DNA of 64,000 nucleotides, from assembly GCA_020726505.1 (NCBI GenBank), contig JAHLEZ010000009.1, positions 2,294,001 to 2,358,000 of the forward strand. Direction: 5' to 3'. Within the stretch, counting starts at the first letter, position 1; the number at the start of each line of letters is the position of its first letter. Shown here piece after piece: positions 10,161 to 21,420 of this stretch. A program made the translations under genes and the position numbers. Below the pieces are notes generated by a model. That model was not told the origin of the DNA and did not search any database. It worked only from the letters and a program-made list of their open reading frames with translations. This DNA is from Leptodontidium sp. MPI-SDFR-AT-0119 (Eukaryota; Ascomycota; Leotiomycetes; Helotiales; Leptodontidiaceae).

Positions 10161-10168
10161 AACGAGAA

Positions 10169-13100
10169 ATGGAACGGACTAGCGAGAAAATAACGACTAA
10201 ACAACCACCGCAAACAGAAGAGATGGAAACCAGTGCAGAAGTCGACTCCCCTCTTGTTCGCCTCCGGCATGATGAATACACTATCGCCATCATATGTCCC
10301 ATGGGAGTCAAACTAGCGCCTGTAATCGCCATGCTTGATCACAAACATCAAGACCTCCCTACTAGTTAATATCAGACGTACACGCTCGGACGGATCGTAC
10401 ACTATAATGTTTTTCTGGCTGTAATGTACGAGGTTGGCAACAATCCTGCTGCGATAGTAGTGACATAGCTACGAACCGACTTCAAACTTGTTAGATTTGG
10501 CTTGCTAGTAGGCATTGGAGGTGGGATTCTTGGCGGAGACTATAATAATGAGGACCTCATTGATATTCGACTTGGAAATGTCGTTGTTAGCTAGCCAACT
10601 GGAACTTTGGGCGGCGTTGTACAGTTTGACAAGGGGAAAATGAACACAAATGGGCAATTTCAGCGGACAGGAACCTTGAACAAGCCCCCACCGGTTCTTA
10701 GCGGTAGTATAGAAAAGTTACGGGCCTTGCATAGCCTCAGTAGCAACGGCATAGCGAAACGCATCTCAGAAATACTAACAAGGTTTCCAGCTATAGAGGC
10801 AGAGTACTGTAGCCGGGGGCAGAAAATGACTTACTGTTTAACCCTAGCTATCCTCATCTAAGTAGGAAAAAGACATGCCGAGATTGCGACCGTTCCAAGG
10901 TTATTACTCGTATCGGCCGTAAAGTTAAAGGGCCTCGAGTCCATTACGGTACTATTAGATCATTAAACCTTGTTATCAAAGATAGTTTAACACTGGATAA
11001 GCTACGAAATAACCTAGGAATTCTTTACGTCGAAATGGAGGCGCCGGCTTAGTAGGCGTGTTCCTATGTCTCGTCATCCGTGGCATCTGCGACTACGCCG
11101 ACTCGCACAAGAGCAACAAGTGGCAGCCATATGCCGCTGCTACAACTGCAGCCTATACGAAGGGGCTTCTAGACTATATCCCGTCATCTAACGTAGACGG
11201 GGCACCGACTTTAAAGGAGGTAATAGAGGCAGTAGGGACGTTGTCAGCCAAAGCCAACGAGTATGTAGAAACATCACGCCGACTTGAAAGGAGACAATTA
11301 AGTGAGTAGAGAAATACCGCACAGTCTCTCATTAATTGCTTTGATAGCTTCTGAGGAAGAAAATATACTAGAATGGCTTTTACCTTCTTAAATTGGCTTT
11401 TCTAGAGCCCAAAATACAGGTCGTAATACCTACACATGAGGTACAGGTCAGTGGCTACTTAAAGACTTGACATATATTAGATGGCAAGATAAACCCGGTG
11501 AAATGTTCTGGTTATGTGGCCTAGGCAAGCAATAGATGCCCCCCTCCCTGTACTCGACTAATCTTGAAAAGCCGGATACGGAAAGACAGTGTTATAGTAA
11601 GTCTAACAGCCTCGAGAGCGCTCTCAAATGATAACAATTTGCAGCTCCACTATCATCTATAATCTTCAACAACGCCGCGAGAGCTCCCGTCTGGCCTACT
11701 AGTATTTCCAGTTCAGTGATATCTAGACTTAGGATATTAGTATTATACTGCGATTATTCATTAGACAGCTTTCCTCCTCACATCTTTCTTTTACTATCCG
11801 TACTTTAAAGGAACGACATAAGCAACGTAACAGCCAGCCGTCACTCGATAAGCTAATCGTTTCCCTTGATGCCACAATCTAATTGGTAGATGGAAATATA
11901 TTTATCGTCTTAGACGCTCTCGATGAATACCCCCTTAAGAGTATTAAACCCGAGAGACTAAAGCTACTAAAGCTCATTATAGATCTCTATAAAAAGTTTC
12001 CTTGAAAACTTCATCTCCTTATTACGAGCCGACTAGAAGCAAATATCCTTACGGTAATACGGAGCCACGTCTAGCTTAGTATCGACATCGGAGAGCACAT
12101 GAAGGGCGACCTCGCACAATATGTTGAGACCGCCATGACGCAGCCTAAATTTTCGCATCTAAATCACGAGGTCATATCTCGAATTAAAAAATTACTTCTC
12201 TTATTTAATGAACCGTAATTCTTGCTATCTTTATCGTCATTTATCTTACTAACTGGATAAACAGGCGATTTCGTTGGGCAGAATTATAGATTAAGCGTCT
12301 TAAGAACTCGCGGCCAGAAAACATCGAAGAACACCTTAAGACAATCCCCGAGTCTCTAGAGGCATCGTACGAGGAAGCCCTCAAAGTTATCCCTACAAGG
12401 CACGAGGAGCACATCTAAAAGCTTATGATGTGGCTTACATCGGCATTCAGACCTTTGACGCCCCAGGAAGTTGTTAACATTGTTGGTTACGAATCTGCAC
12501 GAGCTTTTTGGTGACGATAATCGACGATGAAACGTCTCAAACCATCAAGCTAGCCCATTTCTCAGTCAAAGAATATCTTATCCTCCGTAAAGTAGAGAAG
12601 GAAGGACTTTGCCAGTATTTGTTCTCGAGTCAGCTGGCTCACCACACTGTTGCTAAGATGACGCTGGATTATATGCTGGACACAAACAGGTCGGTCAAGT
12701 GTGAACCTCTTTCACAATATTTAGCAAAGTACTGGCCAGAACATGTGAAGGAGGGCAACGGGGGTATCAATCGCTTAGAGTTGCAAAGGAAAATCGATCA
12801 GCTATTTGATTCTGGTAATTCGAAACAATACGTCTATTAGCTCCGTTTATTCAACCCTAACGATAGAGAATATGACGATGACGATGACGATGGCGATGAC
12901 AATCAAAACCACAGCTTTCCACAGCTACTATACTACGCATCACTTCTTGGCCTCAAAGACAGCGTTGATCTAGCATTGTAATGAACCTACCAACTTTACC
13001 CACCAGATTACAGAAAAGGTGGTGAAGACAGCTGCAGGGAATTATACGAGTGGGAAGGAGCTAATGATGGTGTTGCTTAAGTAGCGGGGGGCAGACGTGG

Positions 13101-13232
13101 TGATTACAGAAGAGGTAGTAAAGGCAGCGGCGGGGAATGGGAGAAATGGGAAAGAGGTGATGATGTTGTTGCTTAAGCAGCGGGGGGCGGACATGGTAAT
13201 TACGAAAGAGGTGGTAAAGGCGGCGGACATAG
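10169..13232 (+). pseudogene. Nucleoside phosphorylase-NACHT NLR, RIP-like decay
   Basis: A whole fungal NLR can be followed despite stops. (1) PNP/UDP phosphorylase-like domain, 10169-11250: YTIAIICPMGVKLAPVIAML, FGLLVGIGGGI, GGVVQFDKGKM, ending IRGICDYADSHKSNKWQPYA. In fungal NLRs this is the N-terminal effector domain. (2) NACHT NTPase: Walker A AGYGKTVL (about 11571-11594) and Walker B IFIVLDALDE (about 11899-11928), then LLITSRLEANI and IEEHLKTIPESLEASYEEAL. (3) The conserved end KLAHFSVKEYLIL near 12550. (4) Acidic linker, then three short repeats of the type KEVMMLLLKQRGADMVITKEVVKAA (13014-13230). In-frame TAA, TAG and TGA appear where Gln, Arg or Trp codons are expected. The longest open stretches are 10607-10861, 11058-11309 and 12508-12840. 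Domain calls firm; function lost. Confidence 0.88.
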
Positions 13233-13439
13233 TCTGAACGGTTTCCTAGCTTCGGTGTGCTGCTACCTACTGTCGTGTGGTCAAGGGCTATATTATGTAT
13301 GTACACGGTCCTAGCTGCGATTAGGCTATTTGGTATTGAAAAACAATAGCATTATTATGCCTATGCCGATAATATTCTCATTCTCATCAAGAACTTGTTA
13401 CTTGTGTACTAAAGCTAGCTTTGACTGATCGTCCATGTC

Positions 13440-13800
13440 ACGCAGAAGCAGCTCCCTAGAGACAGGCGGCAGAAGCTGAGCTCCGGAGGTCCCGCTCTCT
13501 CTCTTTCGGATTCTTTACGATCTAGACGCAGATGTCCTCGTAACAGAGTGCTTTACACGTCCGTCTCCCCTCTTCAAACTCGTCGAGCCCGGCAGCGTTA
13601 TAGCTCTGCCCTTCTAGCTCCTCGGACTTGTCGAGCTCGGCCGCGGAGCGATCTTCGGCATCCTCGGGGATAGTAACATCTTTGAGCTGACCGCAATTGG
13701 AATGTAAGTTCATTTGAGCCATAGGAGCAGTCCATTTTGAGTTCCGCTGTAGTGGGAATATTCTCTATCTTAATAACGTGATTGTCTCGACTCAATCCAG
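13440..13800 (-). pseudogene. Short acidic ORF, unknown, probably broken
   Basis: The minus-strand frame 13722-13522 (PEDAEDRSAAELDKSEELEG) continues past one TAG to about 13440 with coding-like sequence (KNPKERESGTSGAQLLPPVS). An overlapping frame at 13795-13598 starts MSRDNHVIKIENIPTTAELK. No domain recognised; it may be a decayed small gene. Confidence 0.25.
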
Positions 13801-14026
13801 TATTATTATTAATCTGTGTAACGGATAGGCATCCCGCAAGAACATCAAGAACATCAAACGTAAGAAGCTAAATCGCTCACATGTCGTCAGAAGCTGTTAA
13901 GGCAATCAGGAGAGATTCCCTGCCATCTTACATGCAGGATAGCTAGGCTAACTGCCACGACAGGGGTTTTTACGAGAACAGTTGCCTTTTCTATTTGGCA
14001 AGGAAAGTTGGAGGGTTAATTAGCGA

Positions 14027-14167
14027 AATACTTTGGTCTATGTGTAAATAAGTCTCCCTGTTTTCTGCTAAACTTTGTTCTTGTCTATGCTATTGGCCGA
14101 AGCCCCCTAAAGCAAGCACGGATAGACGAACAAGGGGTGGACTTATTCACCTATAGACCAAAGTATT
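14027..14167. mobile_element. 141-bp MITE-like element with terminal inverted repeats
   Basis: AATACTTTGGTCTAT at 14027 is repeated inverted as ATAGACCAAAGTATT ending at 14167, and the pairing extends about 28 bases with few mismatches (TAAATAAGTC against GACTTATTCA). A further weaker pairing surrounds TTGTTCTTGTCTAT. The centre has no ORF. TA dinucleotides occur 4-5 bases outside each end, but the exact target duplication is unclear. Confidence 0.6.
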
Positions 14168-14709
14168 CTTTCTAAGCTGCGGAGTTGGTAGTTGGAGGGA
14201 GACTCAATATCGAAATAATAAGGCTTCTGAAGCTCGCTAGGCGTGGGATTTGGCCTCCCATAGTACGAAAGGGGGTATCAAGATAAATCCCATCTCATTC
14301 TCTCACCCCGACTAACCCCCAGCACCCTCGTGTCCCCAGCAGGTCTCGCTTCAGTTGCCGGCGACAGGATATTGAACACTTGGAGGAATAATCTTCAAGC
14401 TCACTTGCTACTAACCACACACGAGACCTCGTTTGATCAAGGCAATTACTGAAAGTGGAAAACACTGGAAGAGGCATTTCTGTACGGGCTTCAGGAGGTC
14501 ATGGAAACACTGAACGAAGTGGATTATGTAATATAAACTAGGGCTCTTTAGGTTTAGAACCGGGCGAATAAACTTCATCATCATTATCATACTGGTTGGT
14601 CCTAAAGCGAGGGGTTCTATCGGGAACCCGTCCCTCTGAGAGCAATGGAAACACTTCCCAACAAACTTCTAGGCACCTCCCAAAGCCTTGTCAAGCCAAA
14701 GCGAACATC
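14168..14709. other. Upstream region of the nuclease pseudogene; no gene seen
   Basis: Only short frames. The frame open from 14596 merely extends the nuclease frame upstream and begins at a non-family sequence; the ATG at 14710, followed by a signal peptide, is the better start. Confidence 0.4.
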
Positions 14710-15702
14710 ATGAAACCATCATCCCTATTCCCTACCTCCACCCTCCTCACCCTCCTCACCCTCCTCCCTACTCCCATCGCAAGCTGGGGCAACCTAGGCC
14801 ACCGTGCCATCGCCTACCTCGCCGAAATACACATCACTTCTCCCGGTTATGCCTACATCTAACAACTACTTGGAGATCGAGATATCTCAGACGCTGCTAT
14901 CTGGGCAGATTTCTACAAATACACACCGCCGGGATGGCACACTTCAAGTTGGCATTTTATAAATGCGCATGATAATCCGCCGAATTCTTGCCGGTTGGAG
15001 CTGGAACAGGATTGTTCTGGGAAGGAAATGTGTATAATTACTGCTATTTCTGATATGGTAAGTATTTTCCTCACTCAGTCCTTCCACTCTCGTCCAAACT
15101 CAAGGCTGAGGTTTTACGTCCAGACAGAAAAAATGACCAACACGAATCTCGCCTCAAGCTCCTAAACCAAAGCCCTAAAATTCCTTCTCCGTCTGATTAG
15201 AGATTTACATAATCCGCTTTGTGTAGAAGGTCTAGCGAAAGGAGGGAATGATATTAAAGTTTTGTTTGAGGGACGGAGGACGAATTTGCATTTTTTGTGG
15301 GATTTTGAGATGTTGTTGAAGCACACACAGAGTACTGAAGCAAACGAGATTGAAGCAGCGAAAGAATGGGCGGAGAAGTTGTTTGCTGGCAAAACTGTGA
15401 GGAATGGAGGGGTTGAAGATGGATTTTTGACGATTTCGGAAGAGATGGGTAAGCTTCAGGTCGAGGAATCGGTGCTTACCTGGGCGAGGGAAACAAATCG
15501 TTGGGTCTGTGATTATGTGCTTAAAGATGGAGTTGAAGCTATCCGGGGGAAAGAGCTTGGGGGCGAGTATTATGACGGTGCTGTTCCGATTGTTGGGGAG
15601 TTGATTAGGAAGGCAGGGTGGAGATTGGCGGGGTGGATTAATGCTCTTGTTGAGCGGGAGTTGGCTTTGGGTTTTGGTGAAGACGGCGCGGGAGAGCTTT
15701 GA
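14710..15702 (+). pseudogene. S1/P1-type zinc nuclease, inactivated
   Basis: Secreted single-strand nuclease family. Exon 1 starts MKPSSLFPTSTLLTLLTLLP, a signal peptide ending near IAS, so the mature protein begins WGNLGHRAIAYLA with the family's zinc-binding N-terminal Trp and His. DISDAAIWADFYKYT and SSWHFINAHDNPP follow. The intron is 15058-15123 (GTAAGT...CAG, 66 bases, phase 0). Exon 2 runs 15124-15702 and contains NLHFLWDFEMLLKH (family HxxWD). Two in-frame TAA codons break it: 14860 (before QLLGDRDISDA) and 15163 (between LASSS and TKALKF), both explicable as CAA to TAA. The helix that normally reads HFxGDxHQPLH is here LRLIRDLHNPLC, so two zinc ligands are gone. The last 180 codons remain open, so selection was lost without heavy mutation. 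Confidence 0.85.
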
Positions 15703-17202
15703 TAGTTCTATCTTAAAACCTTCTTGACTTTGAAATGATGATTGATTGATTGATTTTTTCATACTCGGTTGCAGCTGTCCGTAGGACTGCTATGCCGGAG
15801 TAGTCCAGCTTTGGCACCAGTTGCCGAACTGCGTCTATCGTAGGCAACGCACCTCACTTCATCACCCGAAAGTGACCAGCAACCTCCTCTGCTAAGCAGA
15901 CTGGTTCCCATCTACGTCTATGTACATATCCGTGCCAAGAAGTGCTTTGTGTCTTCTTTATGTGCAAGGCTCATTGGCAGCCGCTTCTGCTATCCTTCTT
16001 GTGTTAATGTACCTTCAGTCTCCCCCTGCTATCGCCAAAAATCTATTCAACTCCCTCCCTCTTATAAATCTTCAAAATTATAACTTCTCCTAAACTTATT
16101 ATCACAGTATCCTTGGGGTGAAGTACAAATACGGACCAAAATATTCGCAAATCTAGATAGTTGAGTGCATGCCGGCTTATGCCTTAACCTGCTCTATGTA
16201 TAGTGATTCTGCTGTGATGCTAACAGTTCTATTGGAAAACGTAAACTACTCGTGTGGGCAAGGCACTCGTAGTCTGCAGTGGTGCTAAGAGAGGCGTGGG
16301 GGAAGCGCATTGTAGCTTGTGTTCTGTGTATGGTGATAGAGTTACTGTGTACAAGATCGAGATCGTAGCGACATCATCGAGGGGAGACTAATCGACTAAT
16401 AGTGTGGGCATCACTTTTAGCCTAATGTTGAGAGGCGGGGCAAGTTCCTCTGCGTGTTCTGTGCGTGGCGATAAGTCGTGCGTCAAGATCGTGTGGTCCG
16501 GTTGTCGTCACTAGCTTAAAGATTCAGGGAGATTTGGATATTAAGTGAGGCTTCGGGTCTCTGGTAAAACGTGCTGCAAATGCTATGTACTGTTGACAAT
16601 AGTACCGCGGTTTCAGGTTCCTATGTTACTGCTGAGTGTCAAGCCTATCCCGTGGAAGGAGAAGGGCCATTTCTCGTGGTTGTTATGGCGTTGTTTTCGG
16701 GTATGCTGGTAGAAGTAACAGGTGTCCCTTCAGATCGATCAGAACGAGCGCTCGCTGGGCTAGGCATGCCAAAAAGGAAAATGTCTAGCCCAAGAGGCTA
16801 GTTCTGACCCTTCTAAGGGACTTTCGAGATGCTTTGAGGTATGCTTTCCAAAAATTTGATTCGTACTTTTTGTGATGTTTTTCCTTTGAAATGAGGTTCC
16901 ACTGTTAACGGGCTCGAGGAATGCACGTGAGTTTACCGATTAGATAACATGCTCCAGTGCCTAACTGTAGGCACGAGCGTAATGGCCTGAGTGCCTGAGG
17001 TAAGGTCTTGATGTTTCTTGGTGGGCTATCACATGATAGGTCAAAGCATGCACGTACAGGCTTGACTAAAATAGTCACTAGCGGATTCGCGACTCCAGCC
17101 GAGGAGCCTTCCAGCCACATAGCCGCCAATCTTCAACTCTGCAACGTCAATCACTGCTTGCGGTCATGACGTCCGAAACACCATCAGTTGGGGTTGGCAG
17201 AC
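15703..17202. other. 1.5 kb without a supported gene
   Basis: Moderate composition and no RIP look. Open frames at 16571-16801 (+) and 16905-17129 (-) are short, lack domains and do not join by splice sites. The last few hundred bases should hold the promoter of the CorA-like gene, but no clear TATA or CCAAT signal stands out. Confidence 0.4.
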
Positions 17203-18815
17203 ATGATGCAAGTTTTTACGGCCATGACAACAGCCCTGGGAATGTCAATGACCGAACAGCCTTCAATCTTATTTCCAGAAGTATGAGCATATGACAAAAG
17301 TTATCCTCAATTACTAACAATAAGAGAGATAGAGGGAATTGGACGGAGGGAGAGATCTCTATTGAAGCACTTTGTGCGCGGGTAGTCACTGCTATTACGT
17401 TGCAGCTCCTCTAACTCTGCTGACCTGCTTTAGCAAGGACCTTTACCTGAAGCGCTGCTCATGTGAGTATAAAAATCATGCTTTGACATAGTCAAACTTG
17501 TTGATCAAAGAGCAGCTTTCTGCCCAGTGAGGACACTCTTCCAAAGGAGGATCGCAATATCCTCACGAATCGATTTAAGATTCCTTCTTCTTTCTGGTCT
17601 AGACTGGCGAGGGATGCCAGTGGCTTTGTGGGTTCGAATGTCACCCAAGACGCAAGTGCAAACCTGGAAAGCTATGGTCAGTGACTTTCAATCAATCCCC
17701 ACAATATGCTTATCAAGTATACAGGTCTACTCTTTCGATTCTTAATCAAAGAGCCACATGAACCTGGTCAAATCATACACAATAACAGCCAAGCGGACTA
17801 CGTGTGGCACAGACTCGGATTCTTTACCTCTTGGACGCCATCCTGTTCCACCACATTCTTCTGCTTTGATCTACCCACGGGATTGCAAGACTCAATTAAG
17901 GCCGCTTTGTGTAGGTCGGGGACTGAATTGCAGTTGACTGATCCGTTCGCAGTGCATACTGTTCTGGTCGACGAGATTGTTGCTTTATATGACCAAGCGT
18001 TGTGGTCGTTACGGGAACAAGTCAGGAACTTGGAAAAGGTATGGAAGGCTCCAATGATGCTTTCTTCGGCAGTGTTGATGAGGTGTAGAACCGTTCATTG
18101 CCGGACAATCCGCAGCCAAACTATGAAACGATGCACGAGCTTGCTAGGCATACCATCCACTCGTCTGAAATGCTTTCAATGGCGCTAGAAATAATGTCCA
18201 GTCTACTTCGGGAGTACGAAATTGTCTTTGAGGAGAACAAATTGCTCCTAGAAGCAGCAATTCCCCTATTTCAACAGACTAGGAGGAAATTTCGATTCCA
18301 AATTACGCTATTCAAATGCCTTCACTTTCGATCACAAGCTCTGGAGGAAAGGCTTCGGAATGAGATCAACCTGGTAATCACTCTATTGTTCTCCGTCAAA
18401 ATCGTGCTGACTCTCTGAAGGCCTTCAATATCGTTGCTCAGCATGACAGCCGAATTTCAGTTCGGATTAGTGAGGCTGCTCAGATTGACAGTGCGGCCAT
18501 GCGGACGATTTCGGTACTAGGTCTCGCGTTCCTACCTGGAACCTTCATTTGCGTGAGCGTTCCTGCGTTTTCCACGACTCTCATGACGCTGATGACATGC
18601 AGGCAATCTTCAGTACTAGCTTCTTCAACTTCAATCCTGGCAGCGACTCTGAACCCCAGGCCTGGAGGAGATCTGACAAATTTTGGGTACTATGGGCCGT
18701 TACCTTGCCGCTGACACTTGCCACCATAATTTTTTGGGTCTACTGGGAACGAGCGTTGAGCCTGGCTATACGGTGGCTACAATATACTTGGGGCAAGATT
18801 TGTCCACGGAGATAG
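17203..18815 (+). CDS. CorA-like Mg2+ transporter family protein, 418 aa, eight exons
   Basis: Fungal CorA/ZntB-like membrane protein. Splicing gives an uninterrupted frame: exons 17203-17280, 17325-17381, 17434-17462, 17528-17676, 17725-18038, 18089-18373, 18421-18552 and 18603-18815, total 1257 bases or 418 residues plus stop. Introns are 44-65 bases, GT...AG, several with CTAAC-like branch sites. Key stretches are IPSSFWSRLARDASGFVGSN, a central soluble domain (YVWHRLGFFTSW, FFCFDLPTGLQDS), a long helix (LREQVRNLEK, ERLRNEINL + AFNIVAQHDSRIS) and two C-terminal membrane segments, VLGLAFLPGTFIC + AIFSTSFF and FWVLWAVTLPLTLATIIFWVYW. The exact GMN loop of true CorA is not present, as is usual in this fungal subfamily, so ion specificity is open. 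ATG 17206 is an alternative start. Flanks are transposons and pseudogenes, but this gene is undamaged. Confidence 0.85.
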
Positions 18816-19002
18816 TATGAATGCAGTTGATATACAGCTGGCCAAATGATGAATAAGATCTATAGCTATTCATATATAGATTTAAGAGTCCAGACATAGT
18901 AATGGGCTCCCTATTTCTTTGCCAGGAATGCGGACACAGTTGCAGTGTTTGATTGTCGCAGTGGTCTTAAATCGCGCTAGTCTCTGTTTCTACTGTACAG
19001 TA

Positions 19003-19332
19003 GGGTGCAAAAAGTCTGAACCCCCACCCCCCCCCCCGCCCCCCTTTGTCGCCAAGGGGTGTTGATATCGCTGCTTTTGAAAATCAAACCTTTCCAGAAC
19101 AACATCGTTTTTGAAGCTATTCAGAATGCCTCCTCGGAAAGAGTTATCTCCTCAAGTACGTGCTCGAATCTGCGAGCTTCGCTCTCTTGTTTGGGGCCCC
19201 AAAACGAATCTATTCAAAGCACCCGGAGATTCCTTTTGAAACGATTCGAGAAGGAAATATTCAGCAGGTTCGATGCTCCCCTTGGTGACAAAAGGGGGGG
19301 GGGGGGGGGGGGGGTTCAGACTTTTTGCACCC
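19003..19332 (+). mobile_element. 330-bp Tc1/mariner-derived MITE with transposase N-terminus
   Basis: Terminal inverted repeats of about 55 bases: GGGTGCAAAAAGTCTGAACC at 19003 and its complement ending at 19332, flanked by TA on both sides (19001-19002, 19333-19334), the Tc1/mariner target. Inside each TIR is a long homopolymer: interrupted C run near 19020-19046 and an unbroken G run near 19295-19315. The interior starts a transposase-like protein at 19126 (MPPRKELSPQVRARICELRS), the HTH N-terminus of fungal Tc1 transposases. One extra A near 19205 shifts the frame, after which IYSKHPEIPFETIREGNIQQ follows in the other frame. It is an internally deleted derivative that kept the first exon and cannot move alone. 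Confidence 0.85.
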
Positions 19333-19334
19333 TA

Positions 19335-21420
19335 TGTTTCAACATTGGTTCGCCAAGACAGCTGTTGCCTGCTAGCGAGCTCGCCAAGCCTTATATGTAC
19401 CCCTGTTTTCCGGGGGAGAGGCTGATACTTGGTACGGAAGGTACTGAAGTATTTGGGGTGAATAAACCCCTCCCCTGTAGGGTGGTTCTAGTAGATTCTC
19501 CCCCACAATTAGACCGATTCGAATAGGATGATTAGACCTCAGTCCTTGCTGAAGCCGTGCTGATAGAGACAGGACAAGGGTTATTTACCCCTCAATACTA
19601 GGTATCGCTCCACCATCCCTGTAACTGATGTGTCGAACAGCAGGGACGCAAAATTTCAGTTGAAAGTGAGTTGATTGAGGTACACGCCTGGAAGATACTG
19701 TCGATCTGCTGGTCGGACGGTCCAGAGTCTTCTTCGACAGTGGAACCGTGTAGAGAGACCTCGCACAAGTCGGTCTTGGCTCGTCTACTCCGTAACGATA
19801 CCCAACAGCCCAAAAACACAGGTTTGTGACCTTCCATCTTGATAGACTGCTGAACCGTTCGCTAGCGTTGCCGTAGAAAAATGGGAGTCGTACTTCCCCT
19901 CCGGCGAATCTAATGTCGCCAAGCCTTCGAGAGCCTTCTCCTGTGCAGTGGCAGTAGAGCCAATAAGGCCTCCGAATTTCAGCAAATCTTACTATATTAA
20001 ATAAAGCTTCCTCTCACTCTTGGCCTAACTGTTAGGCCTGCTACGAAGTAGTAGGGTGGGGTGGGCGCTGGTCGTGGAACCGAATTTTAAAAGTTTGGTA
20101 ATTGAGTCGGCGGTCAGACTCGTGTGACAGCTCAATTCCAGAGCCCCATACAGAGGAGTTATCAGCGAATAAGTTTGCGAACATGTGTTTTCACATGCAA
20201 AGACGTCTACAGCGAGCTAGTCTGTGGCCTGATCGAGATTCGAAACTATAGGCGGCTTCGTATCCATTTGCACCGCCAAGTCCTCCGCAAGTCTCCATTC
20301 GAAAATTCTGCGATATCAGGCATCTTCGAGAGCTGCAACATAATGTGACACGAATGAGGCATTTCCCGCGCCACCGAACACGAATTAGGGGAAATGATTC
20401 AAATATCCTTGCCTTGAGTAGCAAGGGGTAAAAGCGGCCATGATTTCGGTGCTGTCCCATGTCCTTTATCCTGGCATGTTTGTGTGACCCCGCCGCGAGG
20501 TGTTTTCAGCTCTGTCGTGTTCATGAAAATTCCAAGCAAAAGACTACTACAGATGGCCGTGCACTCTAACCCTTTCAGACTCTGTGGTATTCAAACTCTC
20601 AGCGCACCCCATGCCAAATGGACCGTTGCGAGGCATAAGTTCATTGGCCAAATTCTAGAGACTGAATTGCCAGGTATGCTGCGCCAATCCGAAATAGCAG
20701 CAAATTAACCATAATCAAACAGCCACGGTTTGTGGCGTTCTGTCTCTAAGACACCACCGACTCGGGACTTAACCGATCTCTTGTCTCGTCATCTCACTGA
20801 AGGGTGACAGTAAGTCTACCTACGATGATTCTAGTCTAGATGAATGGCCAAGAAAAGCCAAAATCCAGCGGAGTCGAAATACAGCGGCGGCAGGATCAAT
20901 CACTCAGGGATCGTGAATTCCACCGAAGGCGCTCGCTGGTGGACCAACTAGTAATTTTACAGACACACTCCTGTGTTCGTTGGGGAAACGGAGGCCCGCA
21001 TCGGATCCGTTACAATGAACCCACACCAACCACTGTGATACCATGAGCAGCAGCGATGGCTGCAAAATCACGCCGCTTTTCTTTCAACACACACACACTC
21101 TGCAGATTGAATCGCTTCCTGTGCAATCATAGCTTGCCATGGCGGGACAGGGATGAAGGTCAATCGCTGCCCGGCTCGGCAACTTGCAGAATCCTCGTCA
21201 AGTGCGTGAACACTTGGAGTCTCGATTTCAATCACTAGCGCGCAGTAGAGTACGATGGCACACATGCCACATGCACGACCAGGTTGCCAAAGGTAGTCAA
21301 GATTGTGGCGCTATTTTGGGGACTTTCGTAGTCAAAAGCGTGGATGCCTCTGGAACACCATTGTTTTTCTACCCACGTTGCCAAAGCTCCTATTCCTGGA
21401 AGTCAATATTTCCTTCGAAA
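19335..21420. other. 2 kb without a recognised gene
   Basis: Several short frames of 60-90 codons on both strands (19598-19837 -, 19785-19985 -, 20124-20348 +, 20484-20708 +, 20840-21046 +, 21184-21438 +). None shows a domain or splices into a longer product that I could support. Composition is balanced, so undetected small genes or old repeats are possible. Confidence 0.4.

Noticed and set aside
14596..14709. Upstream extension of the nuclease frame to 14596
   Set aside because: The extra residues lack a signal peptide; ATG 14710 is followed at once by one.
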